Shown here: piece by piece, positions 37,449 through 45,533 of the stretch
Numbering within the stretch: position 1 is the stretch's first letter
How the letters are laid out: each line of letters begins with the position of its first letter
DNA from: Yoonia vestfoldensis DSM 16212
GTDB taxonomy: Bacteria; Pseudomonadota; Alphaproteobacteria; Rhodobacterales; Rhodobacteraceae
Direction: 5' to 3'
DNA: 64,000 nucleotides
NCBI RefSeq assembly: GCF_000382265.1
Contig: NZ_KB907979.1
Span: 62,001-126,000, forward strand
Notes under the pieces: generated by a model
The model's database searches: none
Told to the model about the DNA's origin: nothing
The model's input: only the letters and a program-made list of their open reading frames with translations
Program-made: the position numbers and the translations under genes

Positions 37449-38324
37449 ATGACAGAGATTATCGCCAGCCCCTCGACCCGCCGCATGGCGCGCGATCAGA
37501 ATGTGGATATCGACAATCTGGCAAGGAAGCTGGGGCGCACGACGATCGGCCCCGAGGATATCGCGGCAAAGTCCGGCGCTGCACCGACCGGCGACATCGG
37601 CTATTGGGATGTGGATCATAGCCAGTACGGCCCTGTGACCGAGGAACCGATGTCACGCTTTGCGCAGGTCGCGGCCCGCAACATGGCCGCCGCCCAGTCG
37701 CTGATCCCCGCGGTCACACACCACGACCGCGCCGATATCCGCGCGGTAGAACGCCTCCGGTCCAGCCTGCGATCGCAGGCCGACGCGCGCGGTGTCAAAC
37801 TGACCGCGCTGGCGTTCCATGTGGCCGCTCTTGCGCGGGGCTTGCGCAAATTTCCGCGGTTCAATACATCGCTCTCGCCTGATGGGCAGACACTTGTGCT
37901 GAAGGGTTATATCCACATCGGGATCGCCGTGGACACGCCGCACGGGTTGATGGTGCCGGTCATCCGCGATGCCGACCATAAGGGTCTGTGGCAGATCGCA
38001 GCGGAAATCGCCGATCTGGCGGCGCGCGCGCAGGCGCGCAAGGTCACGCCGGATCAGATGGGCGGGGCCTCCATGACGATCACCAATCTGGGCGGGATCG
38101 GCGGCACCGCCTTTACCCCTATCGTGAACCCGCCGGAGGTTGCGATCCTTGGCATCACGCGCACCGAAACCGTCACTGTCTGGGATGGCGAAACACCGCG
38201 TCCGGTGCCGATGGTGCCGCTTGATCTGTCCTATGACCACCGCGTGATCAACGGTGCGGATGCCGCGCGGTTCATGGCGCATTATTGCAGCCTGATCGGC
38301 GATCCCCGCAACATGCTGATCTGA
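37449..38324 (+). CDS. E2 acyltransferase catalytic subunit without lipoyl domain
   Basis: 291 residues. A subunit-binding domain at the start (ASPSTRRMARDQNVDIDNLA) and a complete acyltransferase domain: VGIAVDTP-like block as IGIAVDTPHGLMVPVIRDAD, GASMTITNLGGIGGTAFTPIVNPPEVAILG and the active site DHRVINGADAARF (Asn in place of Asp, as I recall for some characterised E2p enzymes). It must receive acyl groups from lipoyl arms on another chain, presumably the protein at 34718. A longer frame reaching 37314 lies inside the aldehyde dehydrogenase gene and is rejected. Confidence 0.88.
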   Translation: MTEIIASPSTRRMARDQNVDIDNLARKLGRTTIGPEDIAAKSGAAPTGDIGYWDVDHSQYGPVTEEPMSRFAQVAARNMAAAQSLIPAVTHHDRADIRAVERLRSSLRSQADARGVKLTALAFHVAALARGLRKFPRFNTSLSPDGQTLVLKGYIHIGIAVDTPHGLMVPVIRDADHKGLWQIAAEIADLAARAQARKVTPDQMGGASMTITNLGGIGGTAFTPIVNPPEVAILGITRTETVTVWDGETPRPVPMVPLDLSYDHRVINGADAARFMAHYCSLIGDPRNMLI

Positions 38325-38680
38325 CGCAGGCCGCTGACTGGCCCGCTTGGACAGGTGGCGCTTTGACGTTTGGCCGCAGCCCGTGCAGGCGGAGGCGCGC
38401 GAACGTGCCGGGCAAGACAGCGTCGGTTGAGACCCGATTGACGCTTGCGATTGTCATGGGCTGTGGCGCGGTCGGATCGTGCGCCGTCTGGTCAATCATG
38501 ATGCGCGTGATCGTCTGTCGGGATGCCGACCAGACCTGACGCGGGCGTCAATAGAACATCGCTTCTTGTGGCATCGGTCGCTTTGGATGACAGCCCTTGC
38601 GCCAAAGCCTTCGGCGCGTGTCGGATAGGTTGCCACCGGCGGCAGCAGCAATTTGATATCTGCCGGTGGATTGGTCTTTC
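38325..38680. other. Gap between convergent genes, no gene seen
   Basis: 356 bp between the E2 catalytic gene and the convergent LysR gene. Open frames here have no family likeness or ribosome sites. A small perfect hairpin TGACGC-GG-GCGTCA lies at 38537-38550. No U-rich terminator is evident. Confidence 0.6.
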
Positions 38681-39574
38681 CTAGCGGATCGCGGGTCGTG
38701 CGGCGGTCTCTGCCAATATGCGCACCCTGAGGTGCGAAAGGAACGTCTGCACCTTTGTTGTGCGGTGCAGATCGACATGGGTCACAACCCAGAGCGCGGT
38801 CGACCACGCGTCGCCGGGCGCGATGATCTCGACCAGATCGGGCCGGACGCAGGCATCGTGTTCGGCCAGAAACCCCAGCCCCAGCCCGTCGCAGACCGCG
38901 CTGTGCAGCACCTGTTGGTCGGTGGTCTGCAGGGCCAGCGCCTCGGGCGGGACATTGGCATTCATCCAGTCGGCATAGGGCACCGGGCGCGGTGCGCCGA
39001 CCGACCCGACAAAGCGGTGCCCATCAAGACGATCGGGGTCGATCGGACCCGCCCGGTCGCGATAGTCCCGGCTGGCATAAAGCCCAAAGCGCAGGCGGCG
39101 ATACAGCGTCACGACGTAGTCGGGCACCTCCGGTTTCGCCCCGGCGCGGACGGCGACATGCGCTTCGCCATGCTCCAACCGTGCGAGTTGCGCCCCGGCC
39201 ACGAATTCCAGTGCAATCTGCGGATGGGCAAGATGGAAATCGCGGATCGCGGGCATCACGAGCGGCGCTACGCCCGCCAGGGCGGTCACGATCAGCGATC
39301 CCGACAATTGCCCGGCTTTGCCACGCGCGCGTCCGGCCAGATCGGCGAACATCTCATCGGCGCGGCTGGCGACCTCCAGCATATCGCGGCCCGCATCTGT
39401 CAGCGCATAGCCGCGCGCATGGCGCTGGAACAGCGTGTCGCCAAACGCCCCTTCCAGTGTCTCGACGTGGCGGTTTACCGTCGCACGATGCACGCCGAGC
39501 GCATCGGCCGCCGCACTGACCGTGCCAAGACGCGCGACCATCAGCGCGGTGCGGAGTTCCGTCCAGTATTCCAT
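38681..39574 (-). CDS. LysR-family transcriptional regulator
   Basis: 297 residues from the ATG at 39574 (an upstream ATG at 39589 adds five residues). N-terminal winged HTH: ELRTALMVARLGTVSAAADALGVHRATVNRHVETLEGAFGDTLFQR, then GYALTDAGRDML. The C-terminal effector domain (~90-290) follows the LysR pattern (GSLIVTALAGVAPLVMPAIRDFHLAHPQIALEFV, HSAVCDGLGLGFLAEH). The target is unknown; it is divergent from the cytochrome b561 block, but 500 bp of apparently decayed DNA lie between. Confidence 0.92.
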   Translation of the reverse strand: MEYWTELRTALMVARLGTVSAAADALGVHRATVNRHVETLEGAFGDTLFQRHARGYALTDAGRDMLEVASRADEMFADLAGRARGKAGQLSGSLIVTALAGVAPLVMPAIRDFHLAHPQIALEFVAGAQLARLEHGEAHVAVRAGAKPEVPDYVVTLYRRLRFGLYASRDYRDRAGPIDPDRLDGHRFVGSVGAPRPVPYADWMNANVPPEALALQTTDQQVLHSAVCDGLGLGFLAEHDACVRPDLVEIIAPGDAWSTALWVVTHVDLHRTTKVQTFLSHLRVRILAETAARPAIR

Positions 39575-39589
39575 ATCCGTGCGTAGCAT

Positions 39590-40095
39590 CGAACAGGGGA
39601 CGCAGCAACGCGCGGGTCATCCGCGTTTCGACCTGTGGTGCATCAAGACCGTGTATCGCAGGCGTGTTTCAATCCGGTCGTCAGGACCGTCGCTCTGGCC
39701 GCGCAATCTTGTTGGCAGAGCGAGGATATCCCGTGTCTGCCCATATCTTGACCCCATCACTGTCGGTGCTCAACCTGTTGCTGCGCTTGGCGAGACGCTC
39801 GGGGTCGGCGATTCACACCCGCTGATCCGTGGCAGGACACGGCGCGGCGTCTACCTATCGCCCACAGGCTGGAGGATATGGCTGGAACCCGCCACGGCGC
39901 GCTGTTCGACTGGCCAACAAAGGCGGCGATCACCGATTGGGCGCAGGCAATCGCGTGGGCGCCCGTTCCCGGCAAGCGATGACACACTGTCCCCATGTCA
40001 TATCAGCGCGCATGTTCTGCGCATTTCGATATCTGGTGCGCATCGGATCGTCGCCGCAGGGTATGGCGTGAAAACCAAAGAAAAGGCACCGCACC
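39590..40095. other. Gap with short coding-like fragments, no intact gene
   Basis: 506 bp. Short stretches look protein-like in different frames (GAQPVAALGETLGVGDSHPL around 39770-39830; DTARRLPIAHRLEDM and LFDWPTKAAITDWAQAIAW around 39835-39980). They cannot be joined in one frame and I do not recognise the family. The impression is of an old, frameshifted gene remnant. Confidence 0.4.
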
Positions 40096-40629
40096 ATGCA
40101 AAGATATCACCCCTTTCTTGTCGTGCTGCATTGGCTGATTGCATTGATGATCCTTGTCGCGCTTGCTGCGGGTGGTGTGGTGCTTGCCAACATGCCACCC
40201 GACAGCCCTGACAAGGTGAAGGGTCTTGGCGGCCACATGGTCTTTGGCATGGCGATCGGCGTCTTGCTGATCCTCCGCCTTGTCACCCGCACGCGCAGCA
40301 CGCACCCGCCACATGCCACGACCGGCACCCCCTTGCTTGACCGGCTTGGTCGCTGGACGCATTGGGGGTTCTATGTGCTGATCGCGGGCATGGTCGCCAC
40401 CGGATTGGCATCAGCGCTTGGCGCGGGCCTTTTTCCCATCGTCTATGGCGGCACGGCCGAGACGCTGCCACCGGAACTCTCGGATCTTCGGCAGCGGGCG
40501 GCGCATGGTGTGATCGCATCGCTTCTGGTGGCGCTGATCGCCCTGCACGTGGTGGCAGCGGTTTATCACCAATTCATCCTCAAGGATGGTCTTCTTCGCC
40601 GGATGTGGTTCGGCAGGCGGTCGGCATGA
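40096..40629 (+). CDS. Cytochrome b561 family protein
   Basis: 177 residues, four TM helices. Probable haem-ligating histidines lie in VVLHWLIALM, LGGHMVFGMA, TGMVATG-region GRWTHWGFY and ALIALHVVAAVYHQF. The fold is that of prokaryotic b561, a diheme inner-membrane quinol/superoxide oxidoreductase. It is followed by an NAD(P)H-FMN reductase gene 19 bp downstream, suggesting a small redox operon. Confidence 0.9.
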   Translation: MQRYHPFLVVLHWLIALMILVALAAGGVVLANMPPDSPDKVKGLGGHMVFGMAIGVLLILRLVTRTRSTHPPHATTGTPLLDRLGRWTHWGFYVLIAGMVATGLASALGAGLFPIVYGGTAETLPPELSDLRQRAAHGVIASLLVALIALHVVAAVYHQFILKDGLLRRMWFGRRSA

Positions 40630-40648
40630 CCCGGCTGAGGTATCCATC

Positions 40649-41212
40649 ATGAAACTGTTGTCTTTTGCGGCCACGAACAGCCGCCAATCCATCAATCGGG
40701 CGCTGATCGACCATGCGGGTCGCCGACTGCGGGCGATCATCCCGGCGGCAGAGGTCGAAACGCTCGACCTGAATGCCTATGAGATGCCGATCTATTCCAT
40801 TGACCGCGAACGCGCGGACGGGATTCCCGCCGCAGCGCGGGATTTCCATGGCCGGATCGGTGCGGCCGATGCCGTGCTTGTCGCTTTCGCCGAGCACAAT
40901 GGCTTTGTGACCGCAGCCTGGAAGAATGTCTTTGACTGGATGAGCCGGATCGAAATGGCGCTCTGGCAGGGCAAACCCATGGTGATGCTGGCGGCAACAC
41001 CCGGACCAAGGGCGGGCGCCAATGTGCTGGCAAGCCAGCAGATGCTGGCCCCGCATTTCGGCGCCGACCTGCGCGGCACGCTGGGGATCGGCAACTGGCC
41101 CGAGGCTTGGGATGCCGCCACCGCACGGCTGACCCGGCCCGAGGATATCGCCGCGCTCGATGACGTTCTGCGCCGCCTCGTCGCGACACCAGACCCGTTC
41201 GCCTTGGCCTGA
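40649..41212 (+). CDS. NAD(P)H-dependent FMN reductase family protein
   Basis: 187 residues, flavodoxin-like fold: KLLSFAATNSRQSINRALIDHA (phosphate loop, canonical GSxRxxSxN replaced by ATNSRQSIN), LNAYEMPIYSIDRE, AVLVAFAEHNGFVTAAWKNVFDWMSR and LAATPGPRAGANVL. Cytoplasmic flavin or quinone reductase, substrate unknown. The ATG at 40649 follows CTGAGG; upstream extension overlaps the b561 gene and is rejected. Confidence 0.88.
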   Translation: MKLLSFAATNSRQSINRALIDHAGRRLRAIIPAAEVETLDLNAYEMPIYSIDRERADGIPAAARDFHGRIGAADAVLVAFAEHNGFVTAAWKNVFDWMSRIEMALWQGKPMVMLAATPGPRAGANVLASQQMLAPHFGADLRGTLGIGNWPEAWDAATARLTRPEDIAALDDVLRRLVATPDPFALA

Positions 41213-41266
41213 CCACGCCTTGGCCGCCCCCGCCCAGCCCATCAGACAACGCAGCAAGGAACCCCG

Positions 41267-41719
41267 ATGACCAAAACACAAACCACCGCCCTGAAGATCG
41301 CAGCCATCCTGTGGGTGATCTGGGGCCTTGTTCACACCCTCGCAGGGGTGATGACGATCATTCAGGCCCCATCCGGGGGCTTTGCCGCCATCGCAGATGC
41401 TGTCGATCCCGCATTGTTGGTCGCCGATTATCATCCGGCGGTCGGCGGGGTCCTGAACCAGCACGGATTCAACCTTTTGTGGATCGGGATCGTCACAATC
41501 CTTGGTGCCTCATTCATCTGGCGGCGCAACCTGACCGCGATCTGGGTCACCGCAATGGTGGGCGGTCTTGCGGATATCGGCTATCTGGTGTTCGTGGACC
41601 TGCCGGGCTACGTGAATTTCTTTCCGGGCACCGTGATGACGCTGATCTCGGGTTCGGCAATCGTGCTCAGCTTCTGGGTCTGGCTCGGCACAAGGCGCTT
41701 GTCCGCCACGCAGGCCTGA
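41267..41719 (+). CDS. Small four-helix membrane protein, unknown function
   Basis: 150 residues with four predicted TM helices (~8-30, ~68-85, ~90-110, ~118-140). No catalytic motif is visible. The start is preceded by GCAAGGAACCCCG. It follows the FMN reductase by 54 bp in the same direction. Confidence 0.75.
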   Translation: MTKTQTTALKIAAILWVIWGLVHTLAGVMTIIQAPSGGFAAIADAVDPALLVADYHPAVGGVLNQHGFNLLWIGIVTILGASFIWRRNLTAIWVTAMVGGLADIGYLVFVDLPGYVNFFPGTVMTLISGSAIVLSFWVWLGTRRLSATQA

Positions 41720-41750
41720 CGCAGTCCTGCCAAGCTGAAAGGCCACATTC

Positions 41751-41949
41751 ATGTCCGACCTGCCAAGGATCACCCCCGCCGACAACGGCCCGCTGATTGT
41801 CGAGAGCGCACCCCGTCTGACAGGCGCGGTCGCCTTGGATGTGTCAGGCAGGCCCAAGGTGGCGCTATGCCGCGGCGAACAAGCCGTTCTGCGACGGCTC
41901 TCACCCTGGCGCCAAATGGTCCGATGACAGCCACCACGCGACGGAGTGA
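41751..41949 (+). pseudogene. CDGSH iron-sulfur protein gene, frameshifted
   Basis: The ATG at 41751 opens ...GAVALDVSGRPKVALCR; then the frame must shift to continue as ANKPFCDGSHPGAKWSDDSHHATE before TGA 41947-41949. The CDGSH signature C-x-C-x2-(S/T)-x3-P-x-C-D-G-(S/T)-H is clear, but the second cysteine and about three neighbouring residues are missing at the break (around 41868-41875). A small deletion with loss of frame explains it. Without that cysteine no [2Fe-2S] cluster can form. A sequencing error could mimic the frameshift but not easily the lost residues. Confidence 0.75.
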
Positions 41950-42125
41950 CGAGGCCGCTTTTGGCGTTGTCGACGGCTCCATCACGGTTCTGGCGCATCT
42001 CCCGGCACTGCATCCCGCCCGTGGCTGATGCGTGTGGGATCGGTCTGTGCGATCGGACGTGCCAAAGCCTTTGCCAAGACATGCGAAAGGATGCTTGCAT
42101 CCGGTCCGGCCGCCACCTTGGCTGA

Positions 42126-42323
42126 CGCATCCCATGTCCGGCAACAGACCCGGACGACGCAGCGCTTTACCTCGCGCAGGCGCTGGCCTCGGGGCTGATC
42201 GTCTGGTTCGGCGGCCGGATTGGCTGGCGTGTGGGTGGCACAATTGTGGCGGCGATGGGCAGTGCAGGCCTGACCGGCGGACTCAGCCTGCTTGTGAAGA
42301 TGCTGAAATTCGCGCTGCATTGA
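42126..42323 (+). pseudogene. C-terminal fragment of an unidentified membrane protein
   Basis: An open stretch without start codon encodes PATDPDDAALYLAQALAS and then two hydrophobic segments (GLIVWFGGRIGWRVGGTIVAAMG, LTGGLSLLVKMLKFALH) before TGA 42321-42323. It overlaps the 3' end of the opposite-strand copper chaperone gene by 41 bp. Together with the CDGSH remnant it marks 41720-42323 as decaying DNA. The family is not recognised. Confidence 0.45.
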
Positions 42324-42825
42324 TCCGCGCGGCCTTTGGGCCATCGGCTGCCACATCCCCTGTCGGCAGAACAAGCCTGCCATGATCATGCCCTGTTATC
42401 GCGTCGTCGCGCGGTTCGACCCAGAATTCGAACGCGATCTCGCCCGCATGTTCAAAGACCAGCGTGGCGGGAATACGCTCGCCTTCCTCGAAGGGGTCGC
42501 CGTCAAGGCCCATGAACATCACATGCATGCCACCCGGCGCGAATCTCACCGTCTCGCCCGGTGCGATCGCGATACCCTCGACCTGGATCATCCGGGTCAC
42601 GCCCTGCGCGTCGGTTTGCGTCGCGTGCAGCGTCACGCGCGGGAACTCGGCGCGCACCGCAAGCAGGCGGTCGGCTGCGCTGCCGGTGTTCGTGATCGTC
42701 AGATAGCCTGCGCCGGACATCGCCGTGGCCACGGTTTCCAGCGCGTAGGGGTGGTCGATGACCAGCGTGTCGGTGATCACCTCGTGAGCGGTGGCAGGCA
42801 GCGCGGCAAGGGCAAGGCGTTTCAT
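42283..42825 (-). CDS. PCu(A)C periplasmic copper chaperone
   Basis: 180 residues. The Cu(I)-binding signature is intact: H67, M79 and H101-x-M103 (ATAHE start, TLHATQ, RMIQVEG, GGMHVMFMGL), matching H-x11-M-x21-HxM. The family delivers copper in the periplasm, typically to cytochrome oxidase CuA. The leader (MKRLALAALPATAHE) is very short for a signal peptide, which suggests an internal deletion or an undetected upstream start. It is the last gene of the copper operon. Confidence 0.88.
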   Translation of the reverse strand: MKRLALAALPATAHEVITDTLVIDHPYALETVATAMSGAGYLTITNTGSAADRLLAVRAEFPRVTLHATQTDAQGVTRMIQVEGIAIAPGETVRFAPGGMHVMFMGLDGDPFEEGERIPATLVFEHAGEIAFEFWVEPRDDAITGHDHGRLVLPTGDVAADGPKAARINAARISASSQAG

Positions 42826-42836
42826 GGGGTCTCCTG

Positions 42837-44402
42837 TCAATCGGGAAGGTTGATCGTGTCGGTCAGTATCATGCTTTCGAAATCGGTGATCAGAAGGCGC
42901 AGCGTCACCTCCCAATCGCCTGCGAGCGGCAAGGTGACGGGCCCCGCATGCCAAAGCCCGTCACCGCCTCGCAGCGCCTGTTGCCGGATCGGCGCGATCC
43001 CGGCTGCGGGCTGTGCAAAGATGACCTCGGCGGCCCGTGGCACCAGTTCGGCGAAATCGCCCGTCTGAAAACCGAGCATGACGGTGACCGGCCCCGCGCG
43101 CCCCGGTGTCAGCCGGATGTCGGCCATCGCGCGGTCGGTGTGGATATGCGCATAAAGCGGTGCGACCGGCGCGGCCAAGGCACGGGGCGGCGGCGTCAGC
43201 CGAAAGCCCGAAGCCAGCGCAAGGATCGCCAGCCCGAGGACGATCTCGGCACGGATGGCGCGTCTGAGATGCGGCGCGGCCTGCGGCTGCGCCTCGCAAA
43301 GCGCAGGGGTCAGGACAAACCGGTTTCTTGCAGCAACACCAAGGAGAATTGCGACAAGGACCAGTTTTGCCGCAAGCACGATGCCATAGGCTGATCCCAT
43401 CAGGCCCGTTGAGGTGCCTGCCTGCAACCAGGTCAATGTCGCGCCGCTGAGGACCAGCACCACGACCGCGGGAATGGCGATTGCGGCAAAGCGATGCAGG
43501 ATGACGGCGGCATCGGCCCCGCGCAGCGCGAAAAGCAGCGGCAGGAGCGATCCCATCCAAAAGACAAGCGCAGCGGCATGCAGCGTGACGGCGGGCAAGG
43601 CGACCGCGCGCGGCGGCGCGGCGGCGGCATGACCAGAGGCCGCGAATGACAGCGCAGCCAGCAGCAGTGCCACGAGCGCAAACGCGTCGCGCACGGGGCC
43701 TGTGCCGCAGCGCAATGCGCCAGCCGAAAGCACCGCAGCCATGCATGACAAGATGACGGTCAGGGTCACCGGCGCTGATAGCCCCGCCCACCACGGCTGC
43801 GGCGTCAGCAGCGCAGCGGGGGCCAGCGACAGCATGTCGAGCCCCTGAACGCCCACCACCAGCACGCCTGCGGGCAAGGTCGCACTGGCGGCAACCAATG
43901 CGGCACGGGACAATTGCGGCCCGGCCTGCCCACGGATGACGAACGCCGCAAACAGCGACGCGCCGACGGCCACCACCACAGTTGCGGTCAGCAAAAAGCG
44001 CAGGGCAGAGGCCATCCGGGCCGCGCCTGCCGCAAGGTCCGCCGGGGTCGGCGGCGCGGCAGAAGGCGCGCCGATATGAAACGTCAGCGTGCCGCCCACG
44101 GGATGTCCATCCGCCGATACAACGCGCCATGACAGCAGATATGTCCCCTCGACCAGAACACCCCGGAGCGCTGCGGTCACGACCGCGTTCTCTGCCGTTC
44201 CCACAAGATCGGTCGCAGCCCCGTCCGGTCCAAAAAGACGCAGAACCAAGGGGGCAACCGGCTCGTTGAAGGTCAGCGTAACGTTGCCGGGCATCGCGTC
44301 AAGCACCGCCCCGTCGGCAGGGCCCGCGCCACGCAACTGGGCATGCGCCAGCGCCTGCAACGGCATGAACAGGACAAGGAGAAGGATCAGGGCATGACGC
44401 AT
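42837..44402 (-). CDS. copCD: CopC-CopD fusion copper protein
   Basis: 521 residues. A signal peptide ends at ALAHAQ, leaving the CopC copper-binding His at the mature N-terminus. The CopC domain (~20-113) has PADGAVLDAMPGNVTLTFNEPV and WRVVSADGHPVGGTLTFHIG. A CopD-type membrane domain follows (~130-410) with about eight TM helices, then a short periplasmic tail (~415-521). CopC/CopD bind and move copper across the envelope. It lies 11 bp from the PCu(A)C gene and 134 bp from the YcnI gene. Confidence 0.92.
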   Translation of the reverse strand: MRHALILLLVLFMPLQALAHAQLRGAGPADGAVLDAMPGNVTLTFNEPVAPLVLRLFGPDGAATDLVGTAENAVVTAALRGVLVEGTYLLSWRVVSADGHPVGGTLTFHIGAPSAAPPTPADLAAGAARMASALRFLLTATVVVAVGASLFAAFVIRGQAGPQLSRAALVAASATLPAGVLVVGVQGLDMLSLAPAALLTPQPWWAGLSAPVTLTVILSCMAAVLSAGALRCGTGPVRDAFALVALLLAALSFAASGHAAAAPPRAVALPAVTLHAAALVFWMGSLLPLLFALRGADAAVILHRFAAIAIPAVVVLVLSGATLTWLQAGTSTGLMGSAYGIVLAAKLVLVAILLGVAARNRFVLTPALCEAQPQAAPHLRRAIRAEIVLGLAILALASGFRLTPPPRALAAPVAPLYAHIHTDRAMADIRLTPGRAGPVTVMLGFQTGDFAELVPRAAEVIFAQPAAGIAPIRQQALRGGDGLWHAGPVTLPLAGDWEVTLRLLITDFESMILTDTINLPD

Positions 44403-44536
44403 CGGCGGTTATCCATTAATTGTTCCGCCGAGCCATGGCCTTGCCCGGCGGCGTTGTCGGCGCGCATCAAGGGCTTGCGCCGCAAGGTCGTGGCGATCGG
44501 ACAGCGACGTCGCCGCAACCCGACCCCCAGGCATAG

Positions 44537-45073
44537 CTAATGCCCATGCCCGGCCGGGGCCGCTGGCACGACCATGACGCCGGGTGCCGGATCCTCCAGA
44601 TCGTGGCTGTCCTGTCCGGCGGCAGGGATCTCGATCCAGCGTTCGGCCCCGTTTGCGCATTCCTGCACGACAGGAATGTACAGCATCGCACCTGCCGGGA
44701 CCTCTTCGGTCACGCGGACACGGAACACGAATTCATCGTAAAAGGCATCGGGCAGCTCACCCGACCAGATGATTTCGCGCACGCCTTCGGTCACGGAATT
44801 GCCATGTATGGCATGGGCATTGGCATAGGGCCCTGTCACGGTCTGAAGTTCCCAACCGGCCTTGACCATGGGCTGGGTCGCAATGACGCCTTCGGGTATC
44901 TGGACGCGCACGCGCAGCGTTGCCTCGTCGCCGCAGCCATGGGGCACCCGCAACGTCAGACGGCTGGTCTGGTTTTGCACGACCTCGCGTTCGGCAAAGG
45001 TGGCATGGGCGGCGGCCTTGGTGGCGGCGGCAAACGGCAATGCAAGGACTGCGATTGCGAGAATGTGTTTCAT
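44537..45073 (-). CDS. YcnI/DUF1775 copper-binding protein
   Basis: 178 residues. A signal peptide (~1-22) leaves mature HATFAERE, the N-terminal His of the YcnI copper site. LTLRVPHGCGDEATLRVRVQIPEGV, VREIIWSGELPDAFYDEFVFRVRV and LYIPVVQECANG fit the family; C45 and C141 could form a disulfide. A His-rich end (APAGHGH) may add metal binding. Confidence 0.9.
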   Translation of the reverse strand: MKHILAIAVLALPFAAATKAAAHATFAEREVVQNQTSRLTLRVPHGCGDEATLRVRVQIPEGVIATQPMVKAGWELQTVTGPYANAHAIHGNSVTEGVREIIWSGELPDAFYDEFVFRVRVTEEVPAGAMLYIPVVQECANGAERWIEIPAAGQDSHDLEDPAPGVMVVPAAPAGHGH

Positions 45074-45094
45074 CTTCGTACTTTCGTGTTGGTT

Positions 45095-45530
45095 TCAGTT
45101 GACGGGCATCGCTCTGTTCACACTGGCCGGGTGCCCGCCCGGCCAAGGGTCCGCGAAGGCCGGATCAGCGAGGAATTCCTCGCTGATCCGGCTGTCGAGA
45201 AAGGCAATCAGGTCCGCGATTTCGGCGTCCGATATCTGGAATTCGGTGATCAGCGGGGGCCTTGAATGGATTGTCGTGGCCCACACCTGCATGGGGACCA
45301 CTGGCGATGCGCCGTCCACCTGCGGCGTCGTGGCGGATCGTCGCCTCCAGCGTCGCGACAGACCCGTGATGCATGTCGGGTGCAGTCACTGCGACGTTGC
45401 GCAGGCCAGGTGTCCGAAAGCAGCCCCTGTCGAACGGCACGTCCGTAACCTCAAAAAGGCCGCGGTCTCCGGCGGGATAAGCCCGCCTTCCCCCAGGGCG
45501 TCCGGTTCTGGCAAAGGATCGCATGGCCAA
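45095..45530 (-). pseudogene. MbnH-like di-haem enzyme, truncated and frameshifted
   Basis: Only the C-terminal third of a MauG/MbnH-type di-haem protein remains: DRGLFEVTDVPFDRGCFRTPGLRNVAVTAPDMHHGSVATLEATIRH, then after a one-base shift in a C/G run near 45255-45259, LITEFQISDAEIADLIAFLDS. Both CXXCH haem motifs, expected earlier, are absent, and the upstream gene ends only 3 bp away, so the N-terminal ~240 residues are deleted. Usual YMHDGS and HYA residues are DMHHGS and HDA. The protein is not functional as it stands. Confidence 0.85.
45159..45192. repeat. 34-bp perfect loopless palindrome
   Basis: Two 17-bp arms (GCCGGATCAGCGAGGAA and its complement) meet without a spacer at an EcoRI site. 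It lies inside the MbnH remnant, and both strands encode RISEEFLADPA. It may have arisen from a small inversion-duplication as the gene decayed; a protein dimer site is an alternative. Confidence 0.85.
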
Positions 45531-45533
45531 GCG

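Noticed and set aside
39590-42323. Insertion sequence causing the decayed stretches
   Set aside because: No transposase motif, terminal inverted repeats or target duplication could be seen; simple mutation and deletion explain the remnants.
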